Shown piece after piece: positions 15,912-23,167 of a stretch of DNA of 38,026 nucleotides. Source of the stretch: Bacteroidaceae bacterium (GTDB lineage: Bacteria > Bacteroidota > Bacteroidia > Bacteroidales > Bacteroidaceae); NCBI GenBank assembly GCA_024684455.1, contig JAIKWU010000009.1, forward strand, positions 1 through 38,026, read 5' to 3'. The stretch's first letter is position 1; the number at the start of each line of letters is the position of its first letter. The notes below the pieces were generated by a model. It saw only the letters and a list, made by a program, of their open reading frames with translations. It searched no databases and was not told where the DNA came from. The position numbers were made by a program, and so were the translations under genes.

Positions 15912-16579
15912 AATTCGATACTTTCAGTCTTATCTTTTTTATAATACTCAGCCAACAGGGCGATGAACTTCGAAATGCAGTTCATCGCCTTCTTCGTCTC
16001 CTCGCTCACAGGCTTGCCCTGCAATCGCAGCAGCATCAAACCGTAGAGCGCGTCGAAGCAGTTCTCAATCTCCGATTTCTCGGTCAAGGAGTCATTTTCT
16101 GTCAATGATTCGAAGGAATTTAAAGGATTTTTATCACCATCCCCTTTATCCTTACAGTCCTTGATATGATCAGATTGATTTAAATCCTTTTTATCCTTTA
16201 AATCCTTGATACTTTCTCTGATACGGGATCTCAGTTCGACGATGAACGGCAGCGCCTGATAGTAAGTGGCCGAATAGACAGGATGCTTCGGCGACTTCAG
16301 CAACTGACGGTGCAAGTCGTCCAGCCAGATGATTGCGTTCTTGCAGATCTGCAGGTGTCCGCTGTGCGCCACCCCCTCCGAGCGCATCATCTCCGCCAAA
16401 TCCTCATACCAGCGGCGCAGTTCAGCCCGCTGCTCACCCTCCAACTGAAAACGCGACAAGTAGGAATCCTCCAACTTGTCGACGTCCAGCGACACGCCCC
16501 GCAGCAAGTCTTCCACCTGCCACATATACAGCAGCCACTCAGCGATGTTCTGCTCTTTCAGTTTCTGTGCTATTAACAT
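15908..16579 (-). CDS. DUF4924 protein with an in-frame repeat insertion
   Basis: A 223-residue cytoplasmic protein of the Bacteroidales DUF4924 family; the function is unknown. The N-terminus MLIAQKLKEQNIAEWLLYMWQVEDLLR is the recognised family start, so the start is placed at 16579 rather than at an upstream Met (16600). The body is helical. From about residue 124 the sequence turns into a charged low-complexity stretch (KDLKDKKDLNQ, then KDCKDKGDGDKNPLN), encoded by GGATTT-type repeats (16111-16210). Family-like helical sequence then resumes (ALYGLMLLRLQGK). As I recall the family, members are about 180 residues, so the insertion accounts for the extra length. It is coupled to rfbD by ATGA. 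Confidence 0.82.
   Translation of the reverse strand: MLIAQKLKEQNIAEWLLYMWQVEDLLRGVSLDVDKLEDSYLSRFQLEGEQRAELRRWYEDLAEMMRSEGVAHSGHLQICKNAIIWLDDLHRQLLKSPKHPVYSATYYQALPFIVELRSRIRESIKDLKDKKDLNQSDHIKDCKDKGDGDKNPLNSFESLTENDSLTEKSEIENCFDALYGLMLLRLQGKPVSEETKKAMNCISKFIALLAEYYKKDKTESIEL
16111..16210. repeat. GGATTT-type inverted array inside DUF4924
   Basis: The left arm (16111-16135, containing AATTTAAAGGATTTTTATC) and right arm (16177-16210, ending TTTAAATCCTTGAT) are imperfect inverted copies of the arrays flanking the GxxExxY gene. A second right-type arm (16142-16165, ending CAGTCCTTGATA) lies between them. The reading frame stays open across all of it. Confidence 0.7.
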
Positions 16580-16597
16580 CTGAATCTTATATAATAA

Positions 16598-16682
16598 CAC
16601 GGATTTGACGGATGAAACAGATACTTTGTTTTAAAAGAACAATGTCCATAAGTTCGAACCGTCAAATCCGTGCAATCCGTTG
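16598..16682. repeat. Inverted repeat between lysE and DUF4924
   Basis: CACGGATTTGACGG (16598-16611) is perfectly inverted at 16659-16672, with 47 bases between. The right arm continues as further CGGATT-type units (to about 16682) at a 9-bp step. It resembles a gene-less version of the arrays around GxxExxY, with C replacing A before GGATT. It lies in the 135-bp spacer upstream of DUF4924. Confidence 0.75.
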
Positions 16683-16714
16683 TTTTATAATCTTAAACAA
16701 ATCCTCCGTGTCCC

Positions 16715-17440
16715 TTATTCTATCCCGGGAATCCAGTACAGCAGGCCCAGCGAATAGAGCGCCATGATGGCCGATACCACCATCACGACAGCGCCGATGC
16801 AGCGGTTGATGATCCAGATGCCCCGCACGTTGAAGCGGTTGCGCACCTTGTCAATCAGCCAGGTCAAGCCGAACCACCACGCCAGCGCACCGACGACGAT
16901 GAACACATAGCCCACCATCTGCGGCCACGGGTTGTCGCTCAGCACAAAGGTGAACTGACCGAACATCGCCACAAACAAGAAGATAATCAGCGGGTTGGAG
17001 AACGTGACGAAGAAGCCCGTCACGAAGTTATGCACCAGCGAGCCACGGTTATGCGACACCGGTTTCACCTTATCGACAGGATTCGAGCGGAAGGTCCACA
17101 GACCGAACAGGAACAGCAGCACGCTGCCCACCAGTTTAATCCAGAACGCAATCCTGACATCCTCGATGATGCCGCTGACAAACGACAGACCGAAGCCCGT
17201 CATCAGCGCATAGATAATATCGCTCAGTGCAGCCCCCACGCCAGTAGCAAATCCGTACCAGCGCCCTTTGTTCAGGGTACGCTGTACGCACAGCACACCC
17301 ACAGGTCCCATCGGTGCTGAAGCCACGATACCGATAATCATGCCTTTCACCACCATCTCGAAGATGCCGATGTTATGCAGAATATCCTGATAGTTCAGCG
17401 GATTCAGGTGCTGCAGATGTGTATCAATCAATGGAATCAT
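16715..17440 (-). CDS. LysE/RhtB family transporter
   Basis: A 241-residue inner-membrane exporter of the LysE superfamily, which exports amino acids or related small molecules; the substrate is unknown. The diagnostic first-helix region IIGIVASAPMGPVGVLCVQR is present, followed by about five more hydrophobic segments (for example FWIKLVGSVLLFLFGLW and FFVTFSNPLIIFLF, the second carrying the conserved Asn-Pro). A TTG three codons upstream (17449) is in frame, but the ATG at 17440 is preferred. The promoter at 17466-17497 gives a leader of about 20 bases. It is the first gene of the minus-strand run leading through DUF4924 and rfbD to prfC. Confidence 0.88.
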   Translation of the reverse strand: MIPLIDTHLQHLNPLNYQDILHNIGIFEMVVKGMIIGIVASAPMGPVGVLCVQRTLNKGRWYGFATGVGAALSDIIYALMTGFGLSFVSGIIEDVRIAFWIKLVGSVLLFLFGLWTFRSNPVDKVKPVSHNRGSLVHNFVTGFFVTFSNPLIIFLFVAMFGQFTFVLSDNPWPQMVGYVFIVVGALAWWFGLTWLIDKVRNRFNVRGIWIINRCIGAVVMVVSAIMALYSLGLLYWIPGIE

Positions 17441-17465
17441 CCGTACCAATCTTTCTAACGAACTG

Positions 17466-17497
17466 CAAAGTTACGATTAAACGAGTGAAAAAACAAA
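17466..17497 (-). promoter_or_regulatory. Promoter of lysE
   Basis: On the minus strand TAACTTTG (17466-17473) is a perfect -7 box and TTTG (complement of 17494-17497) lies 20 bp upstream. The sequence around it is a repeat block found again in the same spacer and, more diverged, at the ugd promoter. Confidence 0.72.
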
Positions 17498-17854
17498 TTT
17501 ATTTGATTTTTTCCGAGTGCGAGTAACTTCGGCGAAAGCCAAAGTTACGATTAAGTGAGCGGAATTCCAAATTTTGGAGCAGTGAGTGCAAAAAAAATGT
17601 ATTTTATTTGCCGAGTCGTGACAAAATTGTCTAAAGACAAATTTATTTGATTTTTTTTCCTAACGTGAGCAATTGCGCGTTCGCGTTCAAGCGATTGGGG
17701 CGAAAGCCAAGTTACGACCAAAACAATTAAAAGTTAAAAAACAGACCCAAACCTTGAAATAGGTACAAAATTATGCACAATTATAGTGCAAATCAGTCTT
17801 TTCAATCCTGCTAATCTTTAAGTAAGAAAATAAAGAATAATCAGTCATACAACA

Positions 17855-17892
17855 TTGTGTGATACATATTTGTGTGACACAAACTTGTGTGA
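17855..17892 (+). repeat. Three TTGTGTGA direct repeats, 15-bp period
   Basis: TTGTGTGA occurs at 17855, 17870 and 17885, exactly 15 bp apart, with partly conserved spacers (TACATAT, CACAAAC). The last copy contains the -33 TTG of the ATPase promoter, so a protein bound here would compete with or recruit RNA polymerase. It is a likely operator array. Confidence 0.75.
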
Positions 17893-17915
17893 ACGAAAAA
17901 TATGTTGTATATTTG
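17885..17915 (+). promoter_or_regulatory. Promoter of the ATPase gene
   Basis: TTG at 17885-17887 and TATATTTG at 17908-17915 are spaced 20 bp. The start codon at 17941 lies about 20 bases after the expected transcription start. The box lies within the upstream in-frame extension of the reading frame, which is therefore not coding. Confidence 0.75.
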
Positions 17916-17940
17916 CAGCAAATTACTAAATAACGACATC

Positions 17941-19068
17941 ATGAAAAAACCATTTGTCTTCGGAGTAGCCGTTGATGATGCACATTTCATCGGGCGTAAA
18001 AAAGAGATTGAGCAACTCAAATCTCAAATGCAATATGGAATTAACACCATACTCATTTCGCCACGTCGCTGGGGAAAGACATCACTCGTCAAGCGCGTTG
18101 CAAAGGAAGTTGCTAACGACCAACTGAAAGTTGTGTATGTTGACATACTTTATTGTCGCAATGAATATGATTTCTACAACACCTTCGCATCAGCCGTACT
18201 TGGGCAGACAGCATCTCGACTCGATGAATGGAAACAGAATGCACAGGAATTTCTGTCACGACTTGTTCCTAAAATCAGTTTCTCGCCAGAGCCTAATCAT
18301 GATTTCAGTATTTCGCTGGGCATTACCCCCAAGACGTACAAACCAGAGGAAATACTTAACCTGCCCGAACAAATTGCCCGAAAACGTGGATACAACATTG
18401 TTGTGTGCATCGACGAGTTCCAGCAAATCGGTGACTTCGCCGATGCACTCACCGTACTAAAACGTATGCGCAGTGTGTGGCAACACCAGCACGCGACATC
18501 CTACTGTCTGTTCGGCAGCAAGAAACACATGATGAGTACCCTCTTCCAGCAGCGCAATCATCCCTTCTATAAATTTGGAACGACCATGTACCTCGGTCTT
18601 ATTCCGGCGGAAGAATGGATTCCGTACCTGTGTCAACAATTTGAAAAAGAAGGCAAAAACTTGTCTGTACCATTGGCTGAACAAATATGCAAAATGGTTG
18701 AATGTCATCCATCATACGTACAACAACTGGCATTCAACACCCTCATCTGCACCAAAACGTCAGAGGTAAGCGAAGTGAACTTGACAGAAGCCTATGAGAA
18801 CCTACTTGACGAAAACACGCCCCTCTTCATCGAAAAGACCGAACGTCTGACAGCCTACCAGATGAACTTCTTGCGCGCAATCATAGCAGGAATCCACCAG
18901 GACTTCGGTCTTGCAGCAATCCGCGAAGAATACAATCTTGGTTCTGCCTCCAACATTGTGCGTATCAAGGAAGCGCTTATCGAAAAGGAGTTCATTGACA
19001 TCACTCCTGATGGCATTTATATAGCAGACCCCATTTTGGAGAAGTGGCTCCAAAAGCGCGTGTTCTAA
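17941..19068 (+). CDS. AAA+ ATPase of the ATPase_2 (archaeal-type) family
   Basis: A 375-residue cytoplasmic P-loop ATPase. HFIGRKKEIEQL is the family entry motif, ISPRRWGKTSLVKR is the Walker A, and VVCIDEFQQ is the Walker B with sensor-type residues following (SYCLFGSKKHMM). A winged-helix-like C-terminal part (FGLAAIREEYNLGSASNIVRIKEAL, about residues 315-365) suggests DNA binding. These ATPases occur in many copies in Bacteroidetes, often alone, and their role is not established. The gene is monocistronic, divergent from lysE and preceded by a three-copy operator-like repeat. The start at ATG 17941 follows from the promoter position. Confidence 0.88.
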   Translation: MKKPFVFGVAVDDAHFIGRKKEIEQLKSQMQYGINTILISPRRWGKTSLVKRVAKEVANDQLKVVYVDILYCRNEYDFYNTFASAVLGQTASRLDEWKQNAQEFLSRLVPKISFSPEPNHDFSISLGITPKTYKPEEILNLPEQIARKRGYNIVVCIDEFQQIGDFADALTVLKRMRSVWQHQHATSYCLFGSKKHMMSTLFQQRNHPFYKFGTTMYLGLIPAEEWIPYLCQQFEKEGKNLSVPLAEQICKMVECHPSYVQQLAFNTLICTKTSEVSEVNLTEAYENLLDENTPLFIEKTERLTAYQMNFLRAIIAGIHQDFGLAAIREEYNLGSASNIVRIKEALIEKEFIDITPDGIYIADPILEKWLQKRVF

Positions 19069-19343
19069 CAGGCAAAACCTATTGCACTGTGAGCAAATAA
19101 GAGTAGGGGAAATTTCTTTTTTTGTGGTAAAGTTGGTAAAAACGCCGTCCACAGTCGGTGTTGACACCGATCGCAGACGGCATGAAGGTGGTCCGTAGTG
19201 CAAAAACGAAACAAAGTAACCTGTAAGAAAAATGCTTGGAATAGGCTGATTGTTATGTATGGGAGGATGAACTTATCAACCCTTACAAAACAGTCGGTAC
19301 ACGATTAAAGTGCACAGACTGTTATGTAAAGTTAGACTAGGAT
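19069..19343. other. Non-coding gap with a nested hairpin
   Basis: No gene is visible. A nested hairpin is present: GCCGTC (19144-19149) pairs with GACGGC (19176-19181) and, inside it, CGGTG with CACCG over the loop TTGA. It lies between the convergent ends of the ATPase gene and the accessory cluster, but lacks the T run of a classical terminator. Confidence 0.6.
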
Positions 19344-19580
19344 TCAGTTAATAGAAATGCTACGATTCCGACAGTATTGTTCCAACCGAAAGTTACAACA
19401 ATTGATTTCATCAATGTTTCTTTGTACCTCTTTTAATTCTTCGGAAGAAAAGTTCCATAATGTTGAATCCAAATGAAAATTTGTCAAAGGTTCATTCGTA
19501 TCTCTCAAGTTTTTAAGTTCTGCTTTGACGGCTTTGTCTAATTTATTTAAGGCCGCTTCTTTTATCTGGTCTTTATTCAT
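19344..19580 (-). CDS. Small hypothetical protein (78 aa)
   Basis: A 78-residue soluble, helix-rich, charged protein with two cysteines near the C-terminus (INCCNF). I do not recognise a family. It begins 43 bases after the end of the SUMF1-like gene on the same strand and may be the last gene of that transcript. An intact frame and low-GC composition like its neighbours support a real gene, but length and lack of a known family leave doubt. Confidence 0.5.
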   Translation of the reverse strand: MNKDQIKEAALNKLDKAVKAELKNLRDTNEPLTNFHLDSTLWNFSSEELKEVQRNIDEINCCNFRLEQYCRNRSISIN

Positions 19581-19623
19581 AATCTAAAAAGATTAAACTA
19601 TTGATAGAATAGTTGTTCTCAAT

Positions 19624-20562
19624 TCACTTATCTTGCAGCGATAACGCGAGACGCAAGCCAACTCTATTGATACCGATGGCAACGGATCCATAACTATATA
19701 TAAGCTCTATCAGATCCACCTCTTCACTAGGCCCCCCCCAGACCCACTTGAGACTTTCGGTGTCCCAACCTCCACCGCGGATATAGCCTCCTTGACATAA
19801 TTCCCATACGTTTCCTGTCATGTCATAAATACCCAGTTCATTTGGTTTTTTTGACTTCACCATATGGGTTCGGCAGTTATTCTTATCTGTTTTTTCGTCC
19901 GATTTTCTACCAGAAAGACGCTCGTCACCACTATTTTCCCACAGCCAAGCAACGTCATCTGGCGCATTGCTTCCAGCATACTTGTTATAGCCACGAGATT
20001 TCATACCACCTCGGGCTGCATATTCCCATTCATCGGGAGTGGGCCACCTAAAGTCATACCCAGTCCGAAGGTACAACTTGTGAAGAAAATTCTTGATATC
20101 ATTGTCTTTTGGCCATTTATATACCGACTCTACTGGCAAATCTTCGCCTTCAAAATAGGAGGGATTGTTCTCTTCTCCCATAACAGCCTTCCATAATGCC
20201 TGTGTTACTTCCGTTTCACCTATATAAAAGTCATCTAGTGTTGTACTACCTTCAACTATAATCATTTTGAAACTAACACCATTAACTGTGAACATTTTGT
20301 AAGTTGGCTTGTTCTCCATTGTAATCATGAAGTCTGGTTCGTACTTCCTAATGCTCTCAATGAGATCTCCAATTCCCTGTAAACAAAGTTCATGGGCTCT
20401 TGGGCTCATGGTGGAAACATTTTTATTATAGTAATCAATCTTAGCCTCTAATTTGTTTTTAAGACGAGTTACTTTTTCTTCATTCTTTTTGTCTCCTGTC
20501 TGTGCCCCTGTGACTACAGCAATCATCATTGTCACAATCATCAAAAATAGTTTCTTTTTCAT
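19624..20562 (-). CDS. SUMF1/FGE-fold secreted protein
   Basis: A 312-residue exported protein. Residues 1-20 are a signal peptide (ending VTGAQ), then a charged helical region (about 24-85), then a SUMF1 (formylglycine-generating-enzyme-like, C-type-lectin fold) domain from about 88: FTVNGVSFKMI, FYIGETEVTQALWKAVMG, RWPTPDEWEYAARGG, NELGIYDMTGNVWELCQ, GGYIRGGGWD and the terminal GLRLAL. The region that holds the paired cysteines in genuine FGE (after the GGGW block) has none here. It is therefore unlikely to make formylglycine and is better regarded as a binding scaffold. It is the third of three consecutive SUMF1-type genes. Confidence 0.85.
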   Translation of the reverse strand: MKKKLFLMIVTMMIAVVTGAQTGDKKNEEKVTRLKNKLEAKIDYYNKNVSTMSPRAHELCLQGIGDLIESIRKYEPDFMITMENKPTYKMFTVNGVSFKMIIVEGSTTLDDFYIGETEVTQALWKAVMGEENNPSYFEGEDLPVESVYKWPKDNDIKNFLHKLYLRTGYDFRWPTPDEWEYAARGGMKSRGYNKYAGSNAPDDVAWLWENSGDERLSGRKSDEKTDKNNCRTHMVKSKKPNELGIYDMTGNVWELCQGGYIRGGGWDTESLKWVWGGPSEEVDLIELIYSYGSVAIGINRVGLRLALSLQDK

Positions 20563-20639
20563 TATTTGTTCAAATTATAATATTTAATGATTATTCATTA
20601 GTAACTAATAATTGTTCATTATTATCATCTTGATAGGCT

Positions 20640-22205
20640 TTAATTAGAGAGTGCAAGTCGAATACCAATGTTACCCCAATAGTAATCTGGGGCATAATAG
20701 TTACGATGCCATACACTACAGTTTTTAGCAAAACTGGTCCAACTGCCACCACGAACCACGCGCTTAGTTCCAGTGTAAGGACCAGTAGGGTTGGTTTGTG
20801 TGCTAGTGCCATAGTCGTCATACCAGTCTTGGCACCATTCATAAACACTACCACTCATATCATGAAGACCAAGTTCGTTTGCAGTTTTCGTTTTTACAAA
20901 TGGAGGAGAACCAGTGGTATTATCGGTGAAATGAGCAACATTATCGATATTATTACTTCCGCTATATTTAAGATTCCGACTCTTCGTGCCACCTCTGGCT
21001 GCGAATTCCCATTCTGCCTCTGTTGGCAAACGAAAGTTTTTGCCCATTTTGGCATTCAATTTCTGAATAAATATTTGGCATTCATTCCAACTAACGAAAC
21101 AAATCGGTCTTTGCTCCCCCCTGTAATCCCAATGCATTGATTTAGGTTTTTCTGGCGGGGCATAATACAACTCTGTTGGTAAACTTCCCATAACTGTCTG
21201 CCACAATTCCTGCGTTACTTCTGTTTCAGATAGATAATAATCGGATAGAGTCACACTATGAGGTCGTTCTTTTTTTTTCGCTTTTTCGTCAAGAGTGTTT
21301 CCCATAATGAATGTTCCGCCTTCCACCTTAATCATTTTAAATTTCACGTTGCCAATGGTAAACGTTGGATTCGTAAACGTTGGATTCGTGACGATTTGCC
21401 GTTGTTCACCCAATGGTAATACTAGTCGTAGCCCATGTGAAGCATATTGGTCTCCTTTACTACGTTGCCATACACGACAAGCGTCCTCATTACTACGAAA
21501 GCCACCTCCCCGGACAACATGATAATAATAATATTTATCGTTAAAAGATTCTGATCCTACGGGGTTGGTCTGGGCATTGCCGCTATAATCTCCGTATTTA
21601 TCTTGTGTCCATTCCGCAACATTGCCACTCATGTCGTAAATACCTAGTTCGTTGGCCTGCTTTGTCTTCACAGAATGAGCATGAAGATACTCATGCGGGG
21701 CATTAGGACGCTCGGAACTATTACGATCATACCACGCCACTGAACCTATGCTATTACTTCCACTAAACTTAAAACCACGACTTTTTTTTCCACCCCGTGC
21801 AGCATATTCCCACTCAGCTTCTGTCGGCATACGAAAATGTTGGCCAGTCAATACATTGAGTTCATATATGAATTTCTGCCATTCTTCCCAATGGCTTAAT
21901 TCAGGGATAGTTTTTCCAGTGGTGCTTTCGTATGCCACAGCTTTCCACAACTGGTTTGTCACCTCTATCTCACCAATGTAGTAATCCGAAAGGGTTACGC
22001 TGTGAACAGGTGTAGCATGATAGCTTGCTTCATCTCCGCCCCCTCCCTGTGCACCCGTCGCGCCCATCTGAAACGTGCCACCCTCGACCTTAATCATTTT
22101 GAAACTGACACCATTGACTGTAAACGTTCGATAGTCTTGCTGTCCCCATGTAGCCGTAGCAATCATCATTGATGCCACTATCCATATGATAATCTTTTTC
22201 ATCAT
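20640..22205 (-). CDS. Tandem SUMF1/FGE-fold secreted protein
   Basis: A 521-residue exported protein with two complete SUMF1-fold domains after a signal peptide (to about residue 21, ATATWGQ). Domain 1 covers about 22-265 and domain 2 about 275-521. Each repeats the set: FKMIKVEGGTF, SVTLSDYYIGEIEVT or YYLSETEVT, FRLPTEAEWEYAARGG (or EFAARGG), NELGIYDMSGNVAEW or NELGLHDMSGSVYEW, a RGGGF or RGGSW block and a final LRLVL or IRLAL. Only the second cysteine of the FGE pair is kept (DACRV; NCSVW), so formylglycine synthesis is not expected. Two ATGs (22205, 22202) are possible starts; the longer frame to 22229 lacks a better signal peptide. Confidence 0.87.
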   Translation of the reverse strand: MMKKIIIWIVASMMIATATWGQQDYRTFTVNGVSFKMIKVEGGTFQMGATGAQGGGGDEASYHATPVHSVTLSDYYIGEIEVTNQLWKAVAYESTTGKTIPELSHWEEWQKFIYELNVLTGQHFRMPTEAEWEYAARGGKKSRGFKFSGSNSIGSVAWYDRNSSERPNAPHEYLHAHSVKTKQANELGIYDMSGNVAEWTQDKYGDYSGNAQTNPVGSESFNDKYYYYHVVRGGGFRSNEDACRVWQRSKGDQYASHGLRLVLPLGEQRQIVTNPTFTNPTFTIGNVKFKMIKVEGGTFIMGNTLDEKAKKKERPHSVTLSDYYLSETEVTQELWQTVMGSLPTELYYAPPEKPKSMHWDYRGEQRPICFVSWNECQIFIQKLNAKMGKNFRLPTEAEWEFAARGGTKSRNLKYSGSNNIDNVAHFTDNTTGSPPFVKTKTANELGLHDMSGSVYEWCQDWYDDYGTSTQTNPTGPYTGTKRVVRGGSWTSFAKNCSVWHRNYYAPDYYWGNIGIRLALSN

Positions 22206-22257
22206 AGTAATTATTAAAAGTTTTATCACAAATAATTATAATATATAGTTGCAATCA

Positions 22258-23064
22258 TCAAAGTGCCAAGCGAAACCCTATTGTGCTTTTACGGTATGAA
22301 GGATTTGCATATTCACGAACACATATACGACAATCATCATGGTAGCTTCTTGTATTGCCTCCTCGTATCACTCGTTCATTAAAATAACCCTGGGTAAGAA
22401 CAGCGGGATTAGTCTGTGGACTATTGGGGTACTTTGCTTGCCAATCTTGACACCATTCAGAGACGTTGCCACTCATACCGTAGATTCCTAATTCGTTCGC
22501 TTTCTTATCCATCGAATTCTGGGTAGGAGTGGTAGAATAAAACAACGATTGATACGAAGGTGTATTATTAATATACCAGCCTACCTCGTCCAATTTATTA
22601 CTTCCACTGAACATATATCCTAGACTTTTCTTTCCACCACGAGCAGCATATTCCCATTCTGCTTCAGTTGGTAAACGGAAATTTTGACCAGTCAAAGAAT
22701 TGAGTTCACGCAAAAAATCCTGGACATCCTCCCAACTAACCGATTCCACAGGTTTATCATCCCCAATAAAGGTCGATGGGTTACCAGGAAACACAGCTTT
22801 CCATAACCGTTGGTTCACCTCTATCATACCAATATAGTAATCGGAAAGAGTTACGCTGTGAATAGGCTTTTCTAATCGTGGGTCAAATGTTCCCTCTGAG
22901 GATATCATTTGGTCGCGAGTCCCACCCATCCAGAACGTACCACCTTCAACTTTAATCATTGTAAATGTAACACCATTAACGGTGAACTTTTTGCTCTCAG
23001 GCTGTGCCCATGAGGCTGTGGCAATCATCATAGATGCTGCCATGATTAAAAGATTCTTTTTCAT
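22258..23064 (-). CDS. SUMF1/FGE-fold secreted protein
   Basis: A 268-residue single-domain exported protein. The signal peptide ends ATASWAQ, nearly identical to that of the tandem neighbour. The SUMF1-fold domain follows: FTVNGVTFTMIKVEGGTFWMGG, SVTLSDYYIGMIEV, SVSWEDVQDFL, FRLPTEAEWEYAARGG, NELGIYGMSGNVSEWCQDW, RGGNTRSYHDDCR and a terminal GFRLAL. Only the second active-site cysteine position is occupied. High similarity of signal peptide and motifs to the next gene suggests duplication. It follows the BspA-like gene and probably shares its transcript. Confidence 0.87.
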   Translation of the reverse strand: MKKNLLIMAASMMIATASWAQPESKKFTVNGVTFTMIKVEGGTFWMGGTRDQMISSEGTFDPRLEKPIHSVTLSDYYIGMIEVNQRLWKAVFPGNPSTFIGDDKPVESVSWEDVQDFLRELNSLTGQNFRLPTEAEWEYAARGGKKSLGYMFSGSNKLDEVGWYINNTPSYQSLFYSTTPTQNSMDKKANELGIYGMSGNVSEWCQDWQAKYPNSPQTNPAVLTQGYFNERVIRGGNTRSYHDDCRICVREYANPSYRKSTIGFRLAL

Positions 23065-23167
23065 GATAATAGTTAGTCTATTATTTAATTCGATAATAAA
23101 TACAATAAGAAGTTATAGGGACAGAGCAGAAATAGTATGCCCCATCCCTATAATCACTTTTCGTTAA

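Larger units (their letters stand above)
17450..17940. other. Intergenic region with hairpins and promoter repeats
   Basis: This roughly 490-bp divergent spacer has no gene. It holds the lysE promoter, a hairpin with a GAAA loop (GTAACTTCGGC at 17523-17533 against GCCAAAGTTAC at 17538-17548), a second degenerate copy of the same block (the ACAAATTTATTTGATTTTTT run and CGAAAGCCAAGTTACGA occur twice, near 17493-17548 and 17638-17718), three TTGTGTGA direct repeats and the ATPase promoter. Confidence 0.7.

Noticed and set aside
19624..23064. Diversity-generating retroelement target genes
   Set aside because: SUMF1-fold C-termini with NNY-rich codons are typical variable regions, but there is no reverse transcriptase, no template repeat and no near-identical pair of sequences in the window. 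A remote retroelement cannot be excluded.
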